Origin: Celeribacter ethanolicus
GTDB taxonomy: Bacteria > Pseudomonadota > Alphaproteobacteria > Rhodobacterales > Rhodobacteraceae
Direction: 5' to 3'
Length of the DNA: 64,000 bases
Assembly: GCF_001550095.1 (NCBI RefSeq)
Contig: NZ_LRUC01000036.1
Location: forward strand, 118,745 to 182,744
The translations under genes and the position numbers were made by a program. The notes below the pieces were generated by a model that had not been told where the DNA came from, made no database searches, and was given only the letters and a program-made list of their open reading frames with translations. Below are positions 41,203-51,671 of this stretch, one piece after another; position 1 is the first letter of the stretch; every line of letters begins with the position of its first letter.

Positions 41203-43320
41203 ATGATCGACGTCGAAGACCTGATCGCACTGGTCCGCAACTACAACCCCAAGACAAATGCCGATCTGATCCGCGAGGCCTATGCCTACGGGCGCGAGAT
41301 GCATGAGGGGCAGTTCCGCCGCTCCGGGGAGCCCTATTTCACCCATCCCGTCGCCGTGGCCGCCATCCTGACCGAGCAATCGCTCGACGATGCGACGATC
41401 ATCACGGCACTTCTCCACGACACGATCGAAGACACCCGCGCCTCTTATCAGGAGGTCGCGCGCAAGTTCGGTGAAGAGATCGCGGAGCTGGTCGATGGGG
41501 TGACGAAGCTTACCAACCTGCAACTCTCCTCGACAGAGACCAAACAGGCGGAAAACTTCCGCAAGCTGTTCATGGCGATGTCGAAGGACCTGCGGGTGAT
41601 CCTCGTCAAACTCGCCGACCGTCTGCACAACATGCGGACGATCAAGTCGATGCGCCCGGAGAAACAGCTCCAGAAAGCGCGCGAGACCATGGACATCTAT
41701 GCGCCTCTGGCGGGCCGCATGGGGATGCAATGGATGCGCGAGGAGTTGGAGGATCTGTCTTTCCGCGTCATCAACCCGGAGGCGCGCAACTCGATCATCC
41801 GCCGCTTCATCACGCTGCAACGCGAAACCGGCGATGTGATTCACAAGATCACCAATGACATCCGTGCCGAGTTGGAGCGCGAGGACATCGACGCCGACGT
41901 GTTCGGACGGGCCAAGAAACCCTATTCGATCTGGCGCAAGATGGAGGAGAAGCAACAGAGTTTCTCCCGTCTCTCCGACATTTACGGTTTCCGTGTCATC
42001 ACCCGATCCGAGATGGATTGCTACCGTGTCCTCGGTGTGATCCACCAGCGCTGGCGCGCCGTGCCGACCCGGTTCAAAGATTACATCTCCCAGCCGAAAT
42101 CCAACGGTTACCGGTCGATCCACACCACCGTGTCGGGACGCGACGGCAAACGTGTCGAGGTGCAGATCCGCACCCGGCAGATGCACGAAGTTGCCGAAAG
42201 TGGCGTGGCCGCGCACTGGTCCTATCGCGACGGTGTGCGGGCGCAGAACCCCTTTGCCGTCGATCCGGCGAAATGGCTGGCCAGCCTCACAGAGCGCTTC
42301 GAGAATGCGGAGGATCACTCCGAATTCCTCGAGCACGTCAAGCTGGAGATGTATTCCGACAAGGTCTTCACCTTCACGCCGAAGGGCGAGGTGGTGTCCC
42401 TGCCGAAAGGTGCAACGCCACTGGATTACGCCTATTCGATCCACACCCGCATCGGCGACAGTTGCGTGGGCGCCAAGGTGGACGGCATCCGTGTACCGCT
42501 CTGGACCCGGCTGAAAAACGGCCAGTCGGTGGAAATTCTCACGGCCGAGGGCCAGCGTCCGCAGGGCACCTGGCTTGACATCGTCGTGACCGGTCGCGCC
42601 AAGGCGGCGATCCGCAAGTCCCTGCGCGAAGAGGACCGCGAACGCTTCGTCAAACTGGGCCGCGAACTGGCCCGCGTGGCGTTTGAGCATGTTGGCAAGA
42701 AAGCGTCCGAGAAGGCTCTGGCGACGGCTGCGAAACAGATGTCTCTGGGCTCTGCCGAAGAGCTTCTGGCCCGGCTCGGGTCTGCCGAGCTTGCCGCCTC
42801 CGACGTGGTGCGCACGGTCTATCCGGAGCTGGTGCGCGAAAGCTCAGCCATCGATTCGAAACGTGCGGTTCTGGGCCTCTCCGAGGGCGAAAGCTACAAC
42901 CGTGCGCAATGTTGCCAACCGGTTCCGGGCGAACGCATCGTCGGTATCACCTATCGCGGCAAGGGCGTGGTGATCCACGCCATCGACTGCCCCTCGCTCG
43001 AGGAGCTTGAGACCGAGACCAACCGCTGGATCGACCTGCAATGGCATTCCGGGCCGCATGCGCCGGAGTATACCGTTTCGCTCGACATCACGATCTCGAA
43101 CGACACCGGGGTGCTCGGGCGGATCTGTACGCTGATCGGCGAGCAAAAGGCAAATATCTCGGACCTGCGCTTCGAGGATCGCAAGCCCGATTTCTACCGG
43201 CTGATTGTCGATGTGGACCTGCGGGACGTCGAGCATCTCCATGCGGTGATGCTGGCGCTCGAGGCGGAAAGTGATGTGGCACGGGTGCGCCGGTACAGGA
43301 ACTTGGACAGGCGGCCCTGA
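41203..43320 (+). CDS. rsh: Bifunctional (p)ppGpp synthetase/hydrolase Rsh
   Basis: 705 residues. The N-terminal HD hydrolase domain has YFTHPVAVAAIL and LLHDTIEDT; the synthetase domain has SDIYGFRVITRSEMDCY, QPKSNGYRSIHTTV and EVQIRTRQMHEVAESGVAAHW; then come a TGS domain (VFTFTPKGEVVSLPKGATPLDYAY) and an ACT domain at the C terminus (SLDITISNDTGVLGRICTLIGEQ). Alphaproteobacteria usually have this single long enzyme controlling the stringent response. It follows rpoZ and is 18 bases from the DUF2062 gene. Confidence 0.97.
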   Translation: MIDVEDLIALVRNYNPKTNADLIREAYAYGREMHEGQFRRSGEPYFTHPVAVAAILTEQSLDDATIITALLHDTIEDTRASYQEVARKFGEEIAELVDGVTKLTNLQLSSTETKQAENFRKLFMAMSKDLRVILVKLADRLHNMRTIKSMRPEKQLQKARETMDIYAPLAGRMGMQWMREELEDLSFRVINPEARNSIIRRFITLQRETGDVIHKITNDIRAELEREDIDADVFGRAKKPYSIWRKMEEKQQSFSRLSDIYGFRVITRSEMDCYRVLGVIHQRWRAVPTRFKDYISQPKSNGYRSIHTTVSGRDGKRVEVQIRTRQMHEVAESGVAAHWSYRDGVRAQNPFAVDPAKWLASLTERFENAEDHSEFLEHVKLEMYSDKVFTFTPKGEVVSLPKGATPLDYAYSIHTRIGDSCVGAKVDGIRVPLWTRLKNGQSVEILTAEGQRPQGTWLDIVVTGRAKAAIRKSLREEDRERFVKLGRELARVAFEHVGKKASEKALATAAKQMSLGSAEELLARLGSAELAASDVVRTVYPELVRESSAIDSKRAVLGLSEGESYNRAQCCQPVPGERIVGITYRGKGVVIHAIDCPSLEELETETNRWIDLQWHSGPHAPEYTVSLDITISNDTGVLGRICTLIGEQKANISDLRFEDRKPDFYRLIVDVDLRDVEHLHAVMLALEAESDVARVRRYRNLDRRP

Positions 43321-43338
43321 GCGGCCACGGGAGAGACG

Positions 43339-43989
43339 TTGGTTTTCAAACGCCGGGATAAGCTGACGCCGCAGCAATGGCTGGCGCAAGCCCTCTGGCC
43401 GAAGCGCGGCTGGGGGCGGGCCGTGCAATACATGAAACACCGGCTGCACCGTCTTCCCGACACGCCACACAAAATCGCCCGGGGCGTTTTCGCTGGCGTC
43501 TTTACCGTCTTCACCCCGTTCTTCGGTCTGCATTTCATCATCGCGGCGCTTCTGGCCAAGCTGATGCGCGGCAATGTGATCGCCGCCTTGCTCGCGACCT
43601 TCGTCGGCAACCCGCTGACCTATGTGCCGATCGGGGTGATCTCGCTCAAGATGGGGCATTTCCTCTTGGGCACCCGGTTCGATCCGCATCACGAGCGCAG
43701 TTTCATCGGCAAGTTTTTTGATGCCGCCGACGATTTCTGGCGCAATTTCCTCGCGCTTTTCACCGATCGTGACAGCAACTGGGACGCGCTGATCCGTTTT
43801 CTGCACGAGATCTTCTTTCCCTATCTCGTGGGCGGCATCATTCCCGGTCTCATTGCGGGGCTTGCGGCCTATTATGTCACCCTGCCGATGATCACCGCCT
43901 ATCAGGCGCGGCGTCGCGGCAAGCTCAAGGCCAAGCTCGAAGAGCTGCGCCGCAAGAAGCAGGCCAGGAAAACCGCGCACAAGCCTTGA
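43339..43989 (+). CDS. DUF2062 membrane protein
   Basis: 216 residues. An N-terminal amphipathic part (HRLPDTPHKIARGVFAGVFT) leads to DUF2062-type spans with FFGLHFIIAALLAKLMRGN and ATFVGNPLTYVPIGVISLKMG, a long cytosolic loop, another span pair (FPYLVGGIIPGLIAGLAAYYV), and a basic tail. The family is found beside rsh in related genomes and has no established function. The likely start is a TTG at 43339 (GTTGGTTTTC context, GGGAGAGACG upstream). Confidence 0.85.
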   Translation: MVFKRRDKLTPQQWLAQALWPKRGWGRAVQYMKHRLHRLPDTPHKIARGVFAGVFTVFTPFFGLHFIIAALLAKLMRGNVIAALLATFVGNPLTYVPIGVISLKMGHFLLGTRFDPHHERSFIGKFFDAADDFWRNFLALFTDRDSNWDALIRFLHEIFFPYLVGGIIPGLIAGLAAYYVTLPMITAYQARRRGKLKAKLEELRRKKQARKTAHKP

Positions 43990-44073
43990 TCGAAGCCATT
44001 CGCATTTGTCGGTTTTCTTTCCCGGCCCGCGCGCTATGGTCCGGCCACACGCAAACCGTCTGGGAATAGGATC

Positions 44074-44820
44074 ATGAGTGGGAAACTCCGTCTTGGCATG
44101 AACATCGACCACGTCGCCACCGTGCGCAATGCGCGCGGCTCGGCCTACCCGGACCCGGTGCGTGCCGCGAAACTTGCCGAAGAGGCGGGGGCCGATGGCA
44201 TCACCGCCCATTTGCGCGAAGACCGCCGCCACATCACCGATACCGACATTGAGGCGCTGGTGTCGAACCTGTCGGTGCCCTTGAACCTCGAGATGGCTGC
44301 CACCGACGAGATGCAGAAAATTGCCCTGCGTCACAAACCGCATGCGATCTGTCTCGTGCCCGAGAAGCGCGAGGAGCGCACCACCGAAGGCGGGCTTGAA
44401 GTGGCACGCGAGGAAAACCGGCTGGCGCATTTCATTGCGCCTCTGCGCGATGCGGGCTCTCGCGTGTCGATCTTCATCGCCGCTGACCAGCCACAGATCG
44501 AAGCCGCGCATCGCATCGGCGCCGCCGTCGTCGAACTGCACACCGGCGCCTATTGCGATCTTCATGCGGAGGGCAAATTTGCCGAGCGAGACGACGAACT
44601 CAAGCGCCTGACGGACATGGCGGCCTTTGCGCATTCGCTGGGGCTTGAGGTCCATGCCGGTCACGGTCTGACCTATGACACCGTGCAACCCATTGCTGCC
44701 CTGCCGGAAATCGCCGAACTGAACATCGGCCATTTCCTCATTGGCGAGGCGATTTTCCGCGGTATCATCCCGGCGATTCAGGAAATGCGGCGCCTGATGG
44801 ACGAGGTGCGCGCGGGTTAA
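44074..44820 (+). CDS. pdxJ: Pyridoxine 5'-phosphate synthase
   Basis: 248 residues with [55 protein letters not shown] and [13 protein letters not shown], all PdxJ hallmarks. It condenses 1-deoxyxylulose 5-phosphate with 3-amino-2-oxopropyl phosphate to pyridoxine phosphate. It starts the row pdxJ - two small proteins - acpS, which is commonly conserved next to lepB-rnc-era. Confidence 0.97.
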   Translation: MSGKLRLGMNIDHVATVRNARGSAYPDPVRAAKLAEEAGADGITAHLREDRRHITDTDIEALVSNLSVPLNLEMAATDEMQKIALRHKPHAICLVPEKREERTTEGGLEVAREENRLAHFIAPLRDAGSRVSIFIAADQPQIEAAHRIGAAVVELHTGAYCDLHAEGKFAERDDELKRLTDMAAFAHSLGLEVHAGHGLTYDTVQPIAALPEIAELNIGHFLIGEAIFRGIIPAIQEMRRLMDEVRAG

Positions 44821-44837
44821 GTCGAAAGGGTAAAGAG

Positions 44838-45266
44838 ATGAAAGTGTTGCGTTATACGGGAATCCTGATTGGCCTCTCCATCCTGGTCGGAATTGTTCTT
44901 GCGCTTCTGGAGAACCTGCTGGGGCTCAATGGCGGCACCGCCGCCGGGATTGCCGCCGTCATCGGGGCAGCCTCTTTCGAGGGGAATTTCTTCGCCAGGA
45001 AAGAGGGGCATGTGCCTGAGAAAGCAGAGAAACGTGCCTTTGCCCGGATGGCGACGCTGGTCAATCTGGCGTTTGGTGCGCTTGTCTTTCTGGGCTTGTT
45101 ATTCACGATTCCGGAGTTGCGCAATCCGATGGCGATTGTGCCTCTGGTCGTTCTGTCGGTCCTGCTTCTTCTTGTGGTCTATTATGCCAGCGGTTGGTTC
45201 TTTGCCCAAAGCGCTAAGAACTGGCTCAAGGCGGACGCGAAGAAACGCGCAAAGTCGCAGGGTTGA
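44838..45266 (+). CDS. ABZJ_00895-like membrane protein
   Basis: 142 residues with four hydrophobic segments: LRYTGILIGLSILVGIVLAL, TAAGIAAVIGAASFEGNFFA, NLAFGALVFLGLLFTI and AIVPLVVLSVLLLLVVYYAS. It matches the size and layout of proteins annotated ABZJ_00895, whose role is unknown. It begins 17 bases after pdxJ behind AAAGGGTAAAGAG. Confidence 0.75.
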   Translation: MKVLRYTGILIGLSILVGIVLALLENLLGLNGGTAAGIAAVIGAASFEGNFFARKEGHVPEKAEKRAFARMATLVNLAFGALVFLGLLFTIPELRNPMAIVPLVVLSVLLLLVVYYASGWFFAQSAKNWLKADAKKRAKSQG

Positions 45267-45310
45267 GTTTGCCGTTTGTCTGGCGTTTCCATCAGGATAG
45301 GTTGACCGGT

Positions 45311-45757
45311 ATGAAACGGCTCGCTCTGCTCCTTCCCCTTGTCGCCTCTCCCGCCTTTGCCGCGGAGATCGCGCCTTGCGACTGGCGCGCCTCAAGCGCG
45401 GCTCTTGTCGAGCCCTGGGAAGACAACAGCCGCAGTTTCGCCAATGGCGCGATCCGCGTGGCCCTGCTCGACACGGTCGAACCGGCAGCCGCCGCGTTTC
45501 ATCTCCTGATCCTGACCCCGCCTTACACGGCGCTGGGCGAACGTCAGTGCCATGTGATCTCTGCGGCGCAAGACATGGGCTATCTCTCGCTCGATTTCGC
45601 GGGGCTGAATGCGCATTACGATCCCGCGACGGGCCTGACGCTGGACCTGCCGGGGGAACGCTATGAAGGGGAGGAGGCCCTGCCCGTGACCCTCACCGTG
45701 CGGATTGATCAAAGCGCGCCCGATCTTCTCGTCTCCGAAGAGGTTCGCGTCGAATGA
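45311..45757 (+). CDS. Exported protein of unknown function
   Basis: 148 residues from the ATG at 45311. A signal peptide ([16 protein letters not shown]) precedes [20 protein letters not shown], so the mature protein should be periplasmic; two Cys (APCDW and RQCHV) may form a disulfide. The rest looks like a small beta-rich domain ([35 protein letters not shown]). Its end overlaps acpS by four bases (ATGA). I recognise no family. Confidence 0.8.
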   Translation: MKRLALLLPLVASPAFAAEIAPCDWRASSAALVEPWEDNSRSFANGAIRVALLDTVEPAAAAFHLLILTPPYTALGERQCHVISAAQDMGYLSLDFAGLNAHYDPATGLTLDLPGERYEGEEALPVTLTVRIDQSAPDLLVSEEVRVE

Positions 45758-46158
45758 TCCTCGGCATCGGCTCCGATCTCGCCAATATCGACCGCATTTC
45801 CGCGACGCTCGACCGCTTTGGCGAGCGCTTCAAGAACCGTGTGTTCACCGAGATCGAACAGGCCAAGGCCGAACGCCGCCGCGATGTCGCGGGCACCTAT
45901 GCCAAGCGCTGGGCCGCCAAGGAAGCCTGTTCCAAGGCGCTGGGCACCGGACTGGCCATGGGCATCTCGTGGAAGGACATGGCGGTCAAGAACCTGCGTA
46001 CCGGGCAGCCGGTGATGGAGGTCACGGGCTGGGCGAAAGAGCGTCTCGACGAGATGACGCCGCCGGGGCACGAGGCGATCATCCATGTCACGCTCACCGA
46101 CGATCACCCCTGGGCGCAGGCGTTTGTGGTGATCGAGGCCCGTCCGATCGCGGAATAA
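45754..46158 (+). CDS. acpS: Holo-[acyl-carrier-protein] synthase
   Basis: 134 residues with [14 protein letters not shown] (magnesium-binding Asp8) and [18 protein letters not shown] (catalytic Glu). It transfers 4'-phosphopantetheine from CoA to acyl carrier protein in fatty-acid synthesis. The start overlaps the exported-protein gene; lepB follows after 98 bases. Confidence 0.96.
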   Translation: MILGIGSDLANIDRISATLDRFGERFKNRVFTEIEQAKAERRRDVAGTYAKRWAAKEACSKALGTGLAMGISWKDMAVKNLRTGQPVMEVTGWAKERLDEMTPPGHEAIIHVTLTDDHPWAQAFVVIEARPIAE

Positions 46159-46256
46159 CCCCGAAAACCCCGCCTTCACGGGCGTTTGCCTTGACTCCCC
46201 TCCGTGCGCCTTTCATATCCCGCAGAAGGTAAAACCGTTCCCCAAAGGAAGAGCAG

Positions 46257-47039
46257 ATGAGCAGCGCCAAGGACAGCCTGACCGAAACCGTCAAAACAGT
46301 GGTCTATGCGCTGTTGATCGCGGGGATTTTCCGCACCTTCTTCTTTCAGCCCTTCTTTATTCCCTCGTCTTCGATGAAGGACACGCTGTTGATCGGGGAT
46401 TTCCTCTTCGTCAACAAGATGAGCTACGGCTATTCGCAATGGTCCTGTCCGAAGATCGTGAATTTCCTCTGCCCGATTTCCGGCCGCATCCTCGGCTCCG
46501 AGCCTGAGCGCGGCGACATCGTCGTCTTCGAACATCCGACCGAGCACCGCACCTTCGTCAAACGCCTGATCGGCCTGCCGGGCGATCAGGTGCAGCTTCG
46601 TGATGGGGTGATCTTCCTCAATGGCGAGGAAGTGCCGCAGACGCCCGATGGTGTGTTCGTCGAGACCTATGAAAGACAGGGGGCCGCGGGTCATTTCCCG
46701 GCCTGTGCAAACACGCCCGGCGAAGGCGGCGATTGCATCAAGGAAAAATACATCGAAACACTGCCCGGCGGGCGTCAGCATTCGGTCCTGAACATCCGCG
46801 ACATCTCGCTCGACAACACGGCGGTCTACACCGTGCCCGCAGGCAATTACTTCTTCATGGGCGACAACCGTGACAACTCCGCCGACAGCCGTCTGGCCCC
46901 ATCGGCGCGCGGTGTCGGTTTCGTCCCCGAAGAATACCTCCTGGGCAAGGTCAACCGCGTGATGTTCTCCGCAGCCGGTAAACGTCTGGTCTATTTCTGG
47001 ACCTGGCGCAAAGACCGTTTCTTCAAGGCGCTGCAGTGA
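46257..47039 (+). CDS. lepB: Signal peptidase I
   Basis: 260 residues. One N-terminal membrane span ([19 protein letters not shown]) leads to the catalytic [19 protein letters not shown] with Ser39, then [11 protein letters not shown] with Lys102, and [11 protein letters not shown] near the C terminus. It removes signal peptides on the periplasmic face of the inner membrane. Its stop overlaps the GTG start of rnc by four bases, the usual lepB-rnc-era-recO order. Confidence 0.97.
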   Translation: MSSAKDSLTETVKTVVYALLIAGIFRTFFFQPFFIPSSSMKDTLLIGDFLFVNKMSYGYSQWSCPKIVNFLCPISGRILGSEPERGDIVVFEHPTEHRTFVKRLIGLPGDQVQLRDGVIFLNGEEVPQTPDGVFVETYERQGAAGHFPACANTPGEGGDCIKEKYIETLPGGRQHSVLNIRDISLDNTAVYTVPAGNYFFMGDNRDNSADSRLAPSARGVGFVPEEYLLGKVNRVMFSAAGKRLVYFWTWRKDRFFKALQ

Positions 47040-47725
47040 AGATCTCCGCCGATATCCAGGCGTTCCAGGCGCGGCTCGGGCATGAGTTCTCTCAGCCCGA
47101 ACTGCTTCTGCGCGCACTCACCCACAGCTCGATCTCCTCGCCGACCCGTCCCGACAACCAGCGTCTCGAATTCCTGGGCGACCGTGTTCTGGGCCTGACC
47201 ATGGCGGAGGCTTTGTTCGAGGCCGACAAATCCGCCTCCGAAGGTCAGCTCGCGCCCCGGTTCAACGCGCTGGTGCGCAAGGAAACCTGTGCCGACGTGG
47301 CCCGCCAGATCGACCTTGGCGCCGTGTTGAAGCTGGGCCGGTCCGAGATGATGTCGGGCGGGCGCCGCAAAGAGGCGTTGCTCGCCGACGCCATGGAGGC
47401 GGTGATCGCCGCAGTCTACCGCGATGCCGGGTTCGATGTGGCGAAGGCTCTGGTGCGCAGGCTTTGGGGCAAACGCATCGACCGGGTCGAGGATGACGCC
47501 CGCGATCCGAAAACCGCGCTTCAGGAATGGGCGCAGGCTCGGGGGCAGAAGCCGCCGAAATACACCGAGGTCTCCCGCAAGGGCCCGGATCATGCGCCGG
47601 TGTTCACCATCGAGGTGACGTTGGAAAGCGGCGAGGCGGAGCGCTCCGAGGCGAATTCCAAACGACAAGCCGAACAAGCCGCCGCCAAGGCGCTTTTGCA
47701 AAAACTGGAGGCCGCACATGGCTGA
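47036..47725 (+). CDS. rnc: Ribonuclease III
   Basis: 229 residues from a GTG at 47036. Catalytic signature [14 protein letters not shown] (residues 41-54), second acidic site in [17 protein letters not shown], and a C-terminal double-stranded RNA-binding domain ([20 protein letters not shown]). It processes rRNA precursors and structured RNAs. It overlaps lepB and era on either side by four and eight bases. Confidence 0.97.
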   Translation: MKISADIQAFQARLGHEFSQPELLLRALTHSSISSPTRPDNQRLEFLGDRVLGLTMAEALFEADKSASEGQLAPRFNALVRKETCADVARQIDLGAVLKLGRSEMMSGGRRKEALLADAMEAVIAAVYRDAGFDVAKALVRRLWGKRIDRVEDDARDPKTALQEWAQARGQKPPKYTEVSRKGPDHAPVFTIEVTLESGEAERSEANSKRQAEQAAAKALLQKLEAAHG

Positions 47726-48632
47726 GACCACCCGGGCGGGCTTTGTTGCCCTGATCGGCGAACCCAATGCCGGGAAATCCACCCTTCTGAACCGTATGGT
47801 CGGGGCCAAGGTATCGATTGTCACCCATAAGGTGCAGACCACACGCGCCCGCATTCGCGGCGTTGCGATGGAAGGCGACAGCCAGATCGTCTTCGTCGAC
47901 ACGCCGGGGATTTTCAAACCCAAACGTCGGCTGGACCGCGCCATGGTCTCTGCCGCCTGGGGCGGCGCTGCGGATGCCGATGTCGTCGTGTTGCTGATCG
48001 AGGCGCACAAAGGCATCACCGAAGGCGTCGAGGCCATTCTGGCCGCGCTCGACGAGCATTCGAACCCGAAACAGAAAATCGCCTTGGCGATCAATAAGAT
48101 CGACATGGTGGACGTGGAGAAACTCCTCGCCCTGGCCAAGGACATGAACGAACGCCGCAGCTTCGTGGAGACTTTCATGATCTCCGCCGAGAAGGGCAAA
48201 GGTGTCGACGATCTGCGCAAATGGCTCGCCCGCGAGTTGCCGGAGGGGCCGTGGCTCTATCCCGAGGATCAGATCGCCGATCTGCCGATGCGGATGATCG
48301 CCGCCGAGATCACGCGCGAGAAGCTGACCCTCAACCTGCATCAGGAACTGCCCTATCAGCTCACCGTCGAGACCGAGCAATGGGAGGAGCGCAAGGACGG
48401 TTCCGCCCGCGTCGATCAGGTGATCTACGTGTCGCGTGACGGTCACAAGGGCATCATTCTCGGTAAGCGTGGCGAAACGATCAAACGCATTTCACGCGCC
48501 GCGCGTGAGGAATTGGCGGAGTTTCTGGGTCGCAAGGTGCATTTGTTTTTGCAAGTCAAAGTGCGCCCGAACTGGCTGGAAGAGGCCGAGCGCTACGGCG
48601 AAATGGGTCTCGATTTCAAAGACGGCAACTGA
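47718..48632 (+). CDS. era: GTPase Era
   Basis: 304 residues. G1 GEPNAGKST (14-22), G3 VDTPGIF, G4 NKIDMV, then a C-terminal KH domain with [18 protein letters not shown]. Era binds the 3' end of 16S rRNA and assists 30S assembly. It overlaps rnc by eight bases and shares one base with the DUF1491 gene (TGATG). Confidence 0.97.
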   Translation: MAETTRAGFVALIGEPNAGKSTLLNRMVGAKVSIVTHKVQTTRARIRGVAMEGDSQIVFVDTPGIFKPKRRLDRAMVSAAWGGAADADVVVLLIEAHKGITEGVEAILAALDEHSNPKQKIALAINKIDMVDVEKLLALAKDMNERRSFVETFMISAEKGKGVDDLRKWLARELPEGPWLYPEDQIADLPMRMIAAEITREKLTLNLHQELPYQLTVETEQWEERKDGSARVDQVIYVSRDGHKGIILGKRGETIKRISRAAREELAEFLGRKVHLFLQVKVRPNWLEEAERYGEMGLDFKDGN

Positions 48633-48964
48633 TGGCGCGGCTGACGGCAGATGTCTGGGTCTCGGCCTATCTGACGCGTCTGCGGCTTGCCGATATTCCG
48701 GCTTTTGTGGTGAAAAAAGGCGACGCCACGGCGGGCGCCGTGATGGTCAAGCTCAACACGCTGGACGGGCAGGCCAAGGCGTTTCAGCGCGAGTTCAACC
48801 TGATGGAAGACCGCCGCGAATGGGGCCTTCTGGCCGAGGGCGAAGAACGCGCGGTAGACGCTTCGCTCGCCAAACAACGATCTTTCGATCCCGATCTGTG
48901 GATTATCGAGGTGGAGGACCGTTTGGGTCGTACGCTTTTGGATGAGCCGGGCCTCGGTGATTGA
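48632..48964 (+). CDS. DUF1491 family protein
   Basis: 110 residues, soluble: ARLTADVWVSAYLTRLRLAD, VKKGDATAGAVMVKLNTLD and DLWIIEVEDRLGRTLLDEPG are the conserved parts. The family is largely confined to alphaproteobacteria and usually lies between era and recO; its function is unknown. The ATG shares one base with the era stop. Confidence 0.88.
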   Translation: MARLTADVWVSAYLTRLRLADIPAFVVKKGDATAGAVMVKLNTLDGQAKAFQREFNLMEDRREWGLLAEGEERAVDASLAKQRSFDPDLWIIEVEDRLGRTLLDEPGLGD

Positions 48965-49027
48965 CCCCGCGCCCTTCGCAGGTCAGTGTTTTATGAGTAT
49001 TTTTGCCAACGAAAAGCCGGAAGACGC

Positions 49028-49771
49028 ATGATCGAGTGGCGCGATGAAGGGGTGGTTCTATCCGTCCGCAAACATGGCGAGACCTCGGTGATTGTCGAGG
49101 TGTTTACGCAGGAGCACGGCCGTCACGCGGGGGTAGTACGGGGGGGCATCTCGCGCAAGATGACGCCGCATTTGCAGCCCGGTGGGCAGGTCGCGGTCAC
49201 TTGGAAGGCGCGGATCGAGGATCACCTCGGAAGCTTTACTTTCGAGCCGGTGAAAAGCCGCGCGCATGTGCTGAATGATCCCATGGCGCTTGCCGGGATG
49301 ACGGCGATGACCGCGATGCTCTCACAGCTTTTGCCAGAGCGCGAACCCCATGGCTATCTCTATGTCGACAGCCTCGCGCTGTTCGACCGCATCGGCACCG
49401 ACCCGATGTGGCCTTTGGCCTATCTGCATTGGGAGGTCTCGTTGTTGGAGGAGCTGGGCTTCGGTCTCGACCTCTCGTCCTGTGCCGTGACCGGCTCGCC
49501 GGACGATCTGATTTATGTCTCGCCCAAGACGGGTCGTGCCGTCTCGCGGCAGGGGGCGGGCGACTGGGCGGACCGGCTTTTACCGCTGCCGCAGTGTCTT
49601 CTCGGCCAGTCCTCTTTGGATTTCACAGAGATCGGGCAGGGATTACAGACCACCGGTCACTTCCTTGCCAAGATCGTCGCCGAGCTGTCGGACAAGGCCC
49701 TGCCTGCCGCGCGCAACCGGTTTCTCGATCGGCTCGCGAAAAAGGCGGCGCAGGAGGCACCGCCTTTTTGA
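49028..49771 (+). CDS. recO: DNA repair protein RecO
   Basis: 247 residues. An N-terminal OB fold (MIEWRDEGVVLSVRKHGETS) and a C-terminal helical domain (LHWEVSLLEELGFGLDLSSC, PLPQCLLG, LQTTGHFLAKIVAEL) match RecO, which with RecR loads RecA on SSB-coated DNA. I start at the ATG at 49028, which gives the standard N terminus. It ends the pdxJ-to-recO row and converges on mcd. Confidence 0.95.
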   Translation: MIEWRDEGVVLSVRKHGETSVIVEVFTQEHGRHAGVVRGGISRKMTPHLQPGGQVAVTWKARIEDHLGSFTFEPVKSRAHVLNDPMALAGMTAMTAMLSQLLPEREPHGYLYVDSLALFDRIGTDPMWPLAYLHWEVSLLEELGFGLDLSSCAVTGSPDDLIYVSPKTGRAVSRQGAGDWADRLLPLPQCLLGQSSLDFTEIGQGLQTTGHFLAKIVAELSDKALPAARNRFLDRLAKKAAQEAPPF

Positions 49772-49790
49772 AGTTCTTTAAGGCTTCGGT

Positions 49791-51464
49791 TCAGCCCAGC
49801 AAACGCCGCGCAATCACCTGCGCCTGAATCTCGCCCGCGCCTTCGAAGATGTTCAGAATCCGCGCATCGCAGAGGATGCGGGAAATCTGATACTCGAGTG
49901 CAAACCCATTGCCGCCATGGATCTGAAGCGCATTGTCCGCCGCAGCCCAAGCGACCCGCGCGCCCAAAAGCTTCGCCATCCCGGCCTCAAGGTCGCACCG
50001 GTGCCCGTGATCTTTCTCCCAAGCGGAGAAATAGGTGAGCTGACGCGCCACCATGATCTCGACCGCCATCATCGCCAGCTTGCCCGACACGCGCGGGAAC
50101 TCGATCAGCGATTTGCCGAACTGCTTGCGGTCCTCGGCATATTGCATGCCGACTTCGAGCGCGTTCTGCGCCACACCGATCGCACGCGCGGCGGTCTGGA
50201 TACGGGCGCTCTCGAAGGTCTCCATGAGCTGTTTGAAGCCCTTACCTTCCTCGCCGCCCAGAAGGTTTTCGGCCTTCACCTTGAACCCGTCAAAGCCCAG
50301 CTCGTATTCTTTCATCCCGCGATAGCCCAAGACCTCGATCTCACCGCCGGTCATGCCGGGGGTGGGGAAGGGGTTTTCGTCGTCGCCGGGCGTTTTTTCG
50401 GCGAGGAACATCGACAGGCCTTTGTAATCCGTGGTGTTCGGATCGGTGCGGGCCAGAAGCGTCATCACATGGGTGCGTGCGGCGTGGGTGATCCAGGTTT
50501 TGTTGCCGGTGATCGTGTAGGTTTCGCCCTCTTTCACCGCGCGGGTGCGGAGGCTGCCCAGATCGGAGCCGGTGTTCGGTTCGGTGAACACGGCGGTCGG
50601 CAGGATTTCGGCGGAGGAGAGTTTCGGCAGCCATTGCTGTTTCTGCTCTTCCGTGCCGCCGCCAAGGATCAGCTCGGCGGCAATCTCGGAGCGCGTGCCC
50701 AAAGAGCCAACACCGATATAGCCGCGCGACAGCTCCTCGGAGACCACGACCATCGCCGCTTTCGGGAAGCCGAACCCGCCGTATTCCTCCGGAATGGTGA
50801 GGCCGAAGACGCCCAACTCGGCCAGTTCCTCGATGATCTCCATCGGGATGAATTCATCCTTCAGGTGCCACTCATGAGCAAAGGGCACGACCTTTTCGTC
50901 GGCAAAGCGACGGAACTGATCGCGGATCATTTCCAGATCGTCATCGAGACCGGAGGCGCCAAAGGTCGCGTGACCCGCATTGTCCCGCATCAGTTCGACA
51001 AGACGGCTGCGCGCGGCGATGGAATTGCCGTCGAGCATCAGCTTGACCACCTCGTTATGGCTCGGCTGCACGAGGCCGAGGCCAAGGTGGGCGGGGCGGC
51101 AAATCTCGCCCTGGTTCATCGGGATGCCACCGTAAATCTGGCTGAGGTATTCCCCGAAAGCGATCTGATGGATCAACTGTTCCATCTCGCCGAACTTACC
51201 GTCTTCCGACAGGCGTTCGGCCCATTTCTGCATCTGCCGCAGGCTCTCGACATAGGTCGCAAGCCAGGCAAGCCCGTGCGCCGCCGTCTGATTGGCCTCA
51301 AGCTTGCGCCCGGAAATCCGGTCACCGTCGAGAAACTCCGTGCGCAAGGCAGCGCGCGCGCGGTCGAGAAGCGCCTCCGCGGGGCCGACGGAGGCCGCTG
51401 TCAGGGCCAGAAGGTTGGGCAAAATCGGGTTCGACATGGTCAGCTCCTGTTGATCAAGGGCCAT
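49791..51464 (-). CDS. mcd: (2S)-methylsuccinyl-CoA dehydrogenase (acyl-CoA dehydrogenase family)
   Basis: 557 residues. Unlike ordinary acyl-CoA dehydrogenases (about 380), it has an extra N-terminal domain of about 150 residues (AAHGLAWLATYVESLRQMQ through QIAFGEYLSQIYGGIPMNQGE), the feature of Mcd in the ethylmalonyl-CoA pathway. The C-terminal catalytic part has TAVFTEPNTGSDLGSL, GNKTWITHAAR and GGNGFALEYQISRILCD. Mcd oxidises methylsuccinyl-CoA to mesaconyl-CoA during acetate assimilation, passing electrons to ETF. A second ATG at 51435-51437 (MSNPILPNL) also has a good ribosome site and may be the real start. Confidence 0.9.
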   Translation of the reverse strand: MALDQQELTMSNPILPNLLALTAASVGPAEALLDRARAALRTEFLDGDRISGRKLEANQTAAHGLAWLATYVESLRQMQKWAERLSEDGKFGEMEQLIHQIAFGEYLSQIYGGIPMNQGEICRPAHLGLGLVQPSHNEVVKLMLDGNSIAARSRLVELMRDNAGHATFGASGLDDDLEMIRDQFRRFADEKVVPFAHEWHLKDEFIPMEIIEELAELGVFGLTIPEEYGGFGFPKAAMVVVSEELSRGYIGVGSLGTRSEIAAELILGGGTEEQKQQWLPKLSSAEILPTAVFTEPNTGSDLGSLRTRAVKEGETYTITGNKTWITHAARTHVMTLLARTDPNTTDYKGLSMFLAEKTPGDDENPFPTPGMTGGEIEVLGYRGMKEYELGFDGFKVKAENLLGGEEGKGFKQLMETFESARIQTAARAIGVAQNALEVGMQYAEDRKQFGKSLIEFPRVSGKLAMMAVEIMVARQLTYFSAWEKDHGHRCDLEAGMAKLLGARVAWAAADNALQIHGGNGFALEYQISRILCDARILNIFEGAGEIQAQVIARRLLG

Positions 51465-51671
51465 GGGACTCTCTCCTCCTCGGGGTCTTGTGACTGTCTA
51501 ATCATTTCGCAGTTGCAGCGCAATAATATTTTCTCATTCTGCTTTATTTTGACGTAATGTGTCGTGGTGGGGTATTCCTGCCCGCTGGACTAATAAAACC
51601 GGACCGCTGGCCGCATGAGCGCACAGGCTTGGCCCTGTACAGGGGCAGGGGCGGGGGCCTATCAGGGGGGC

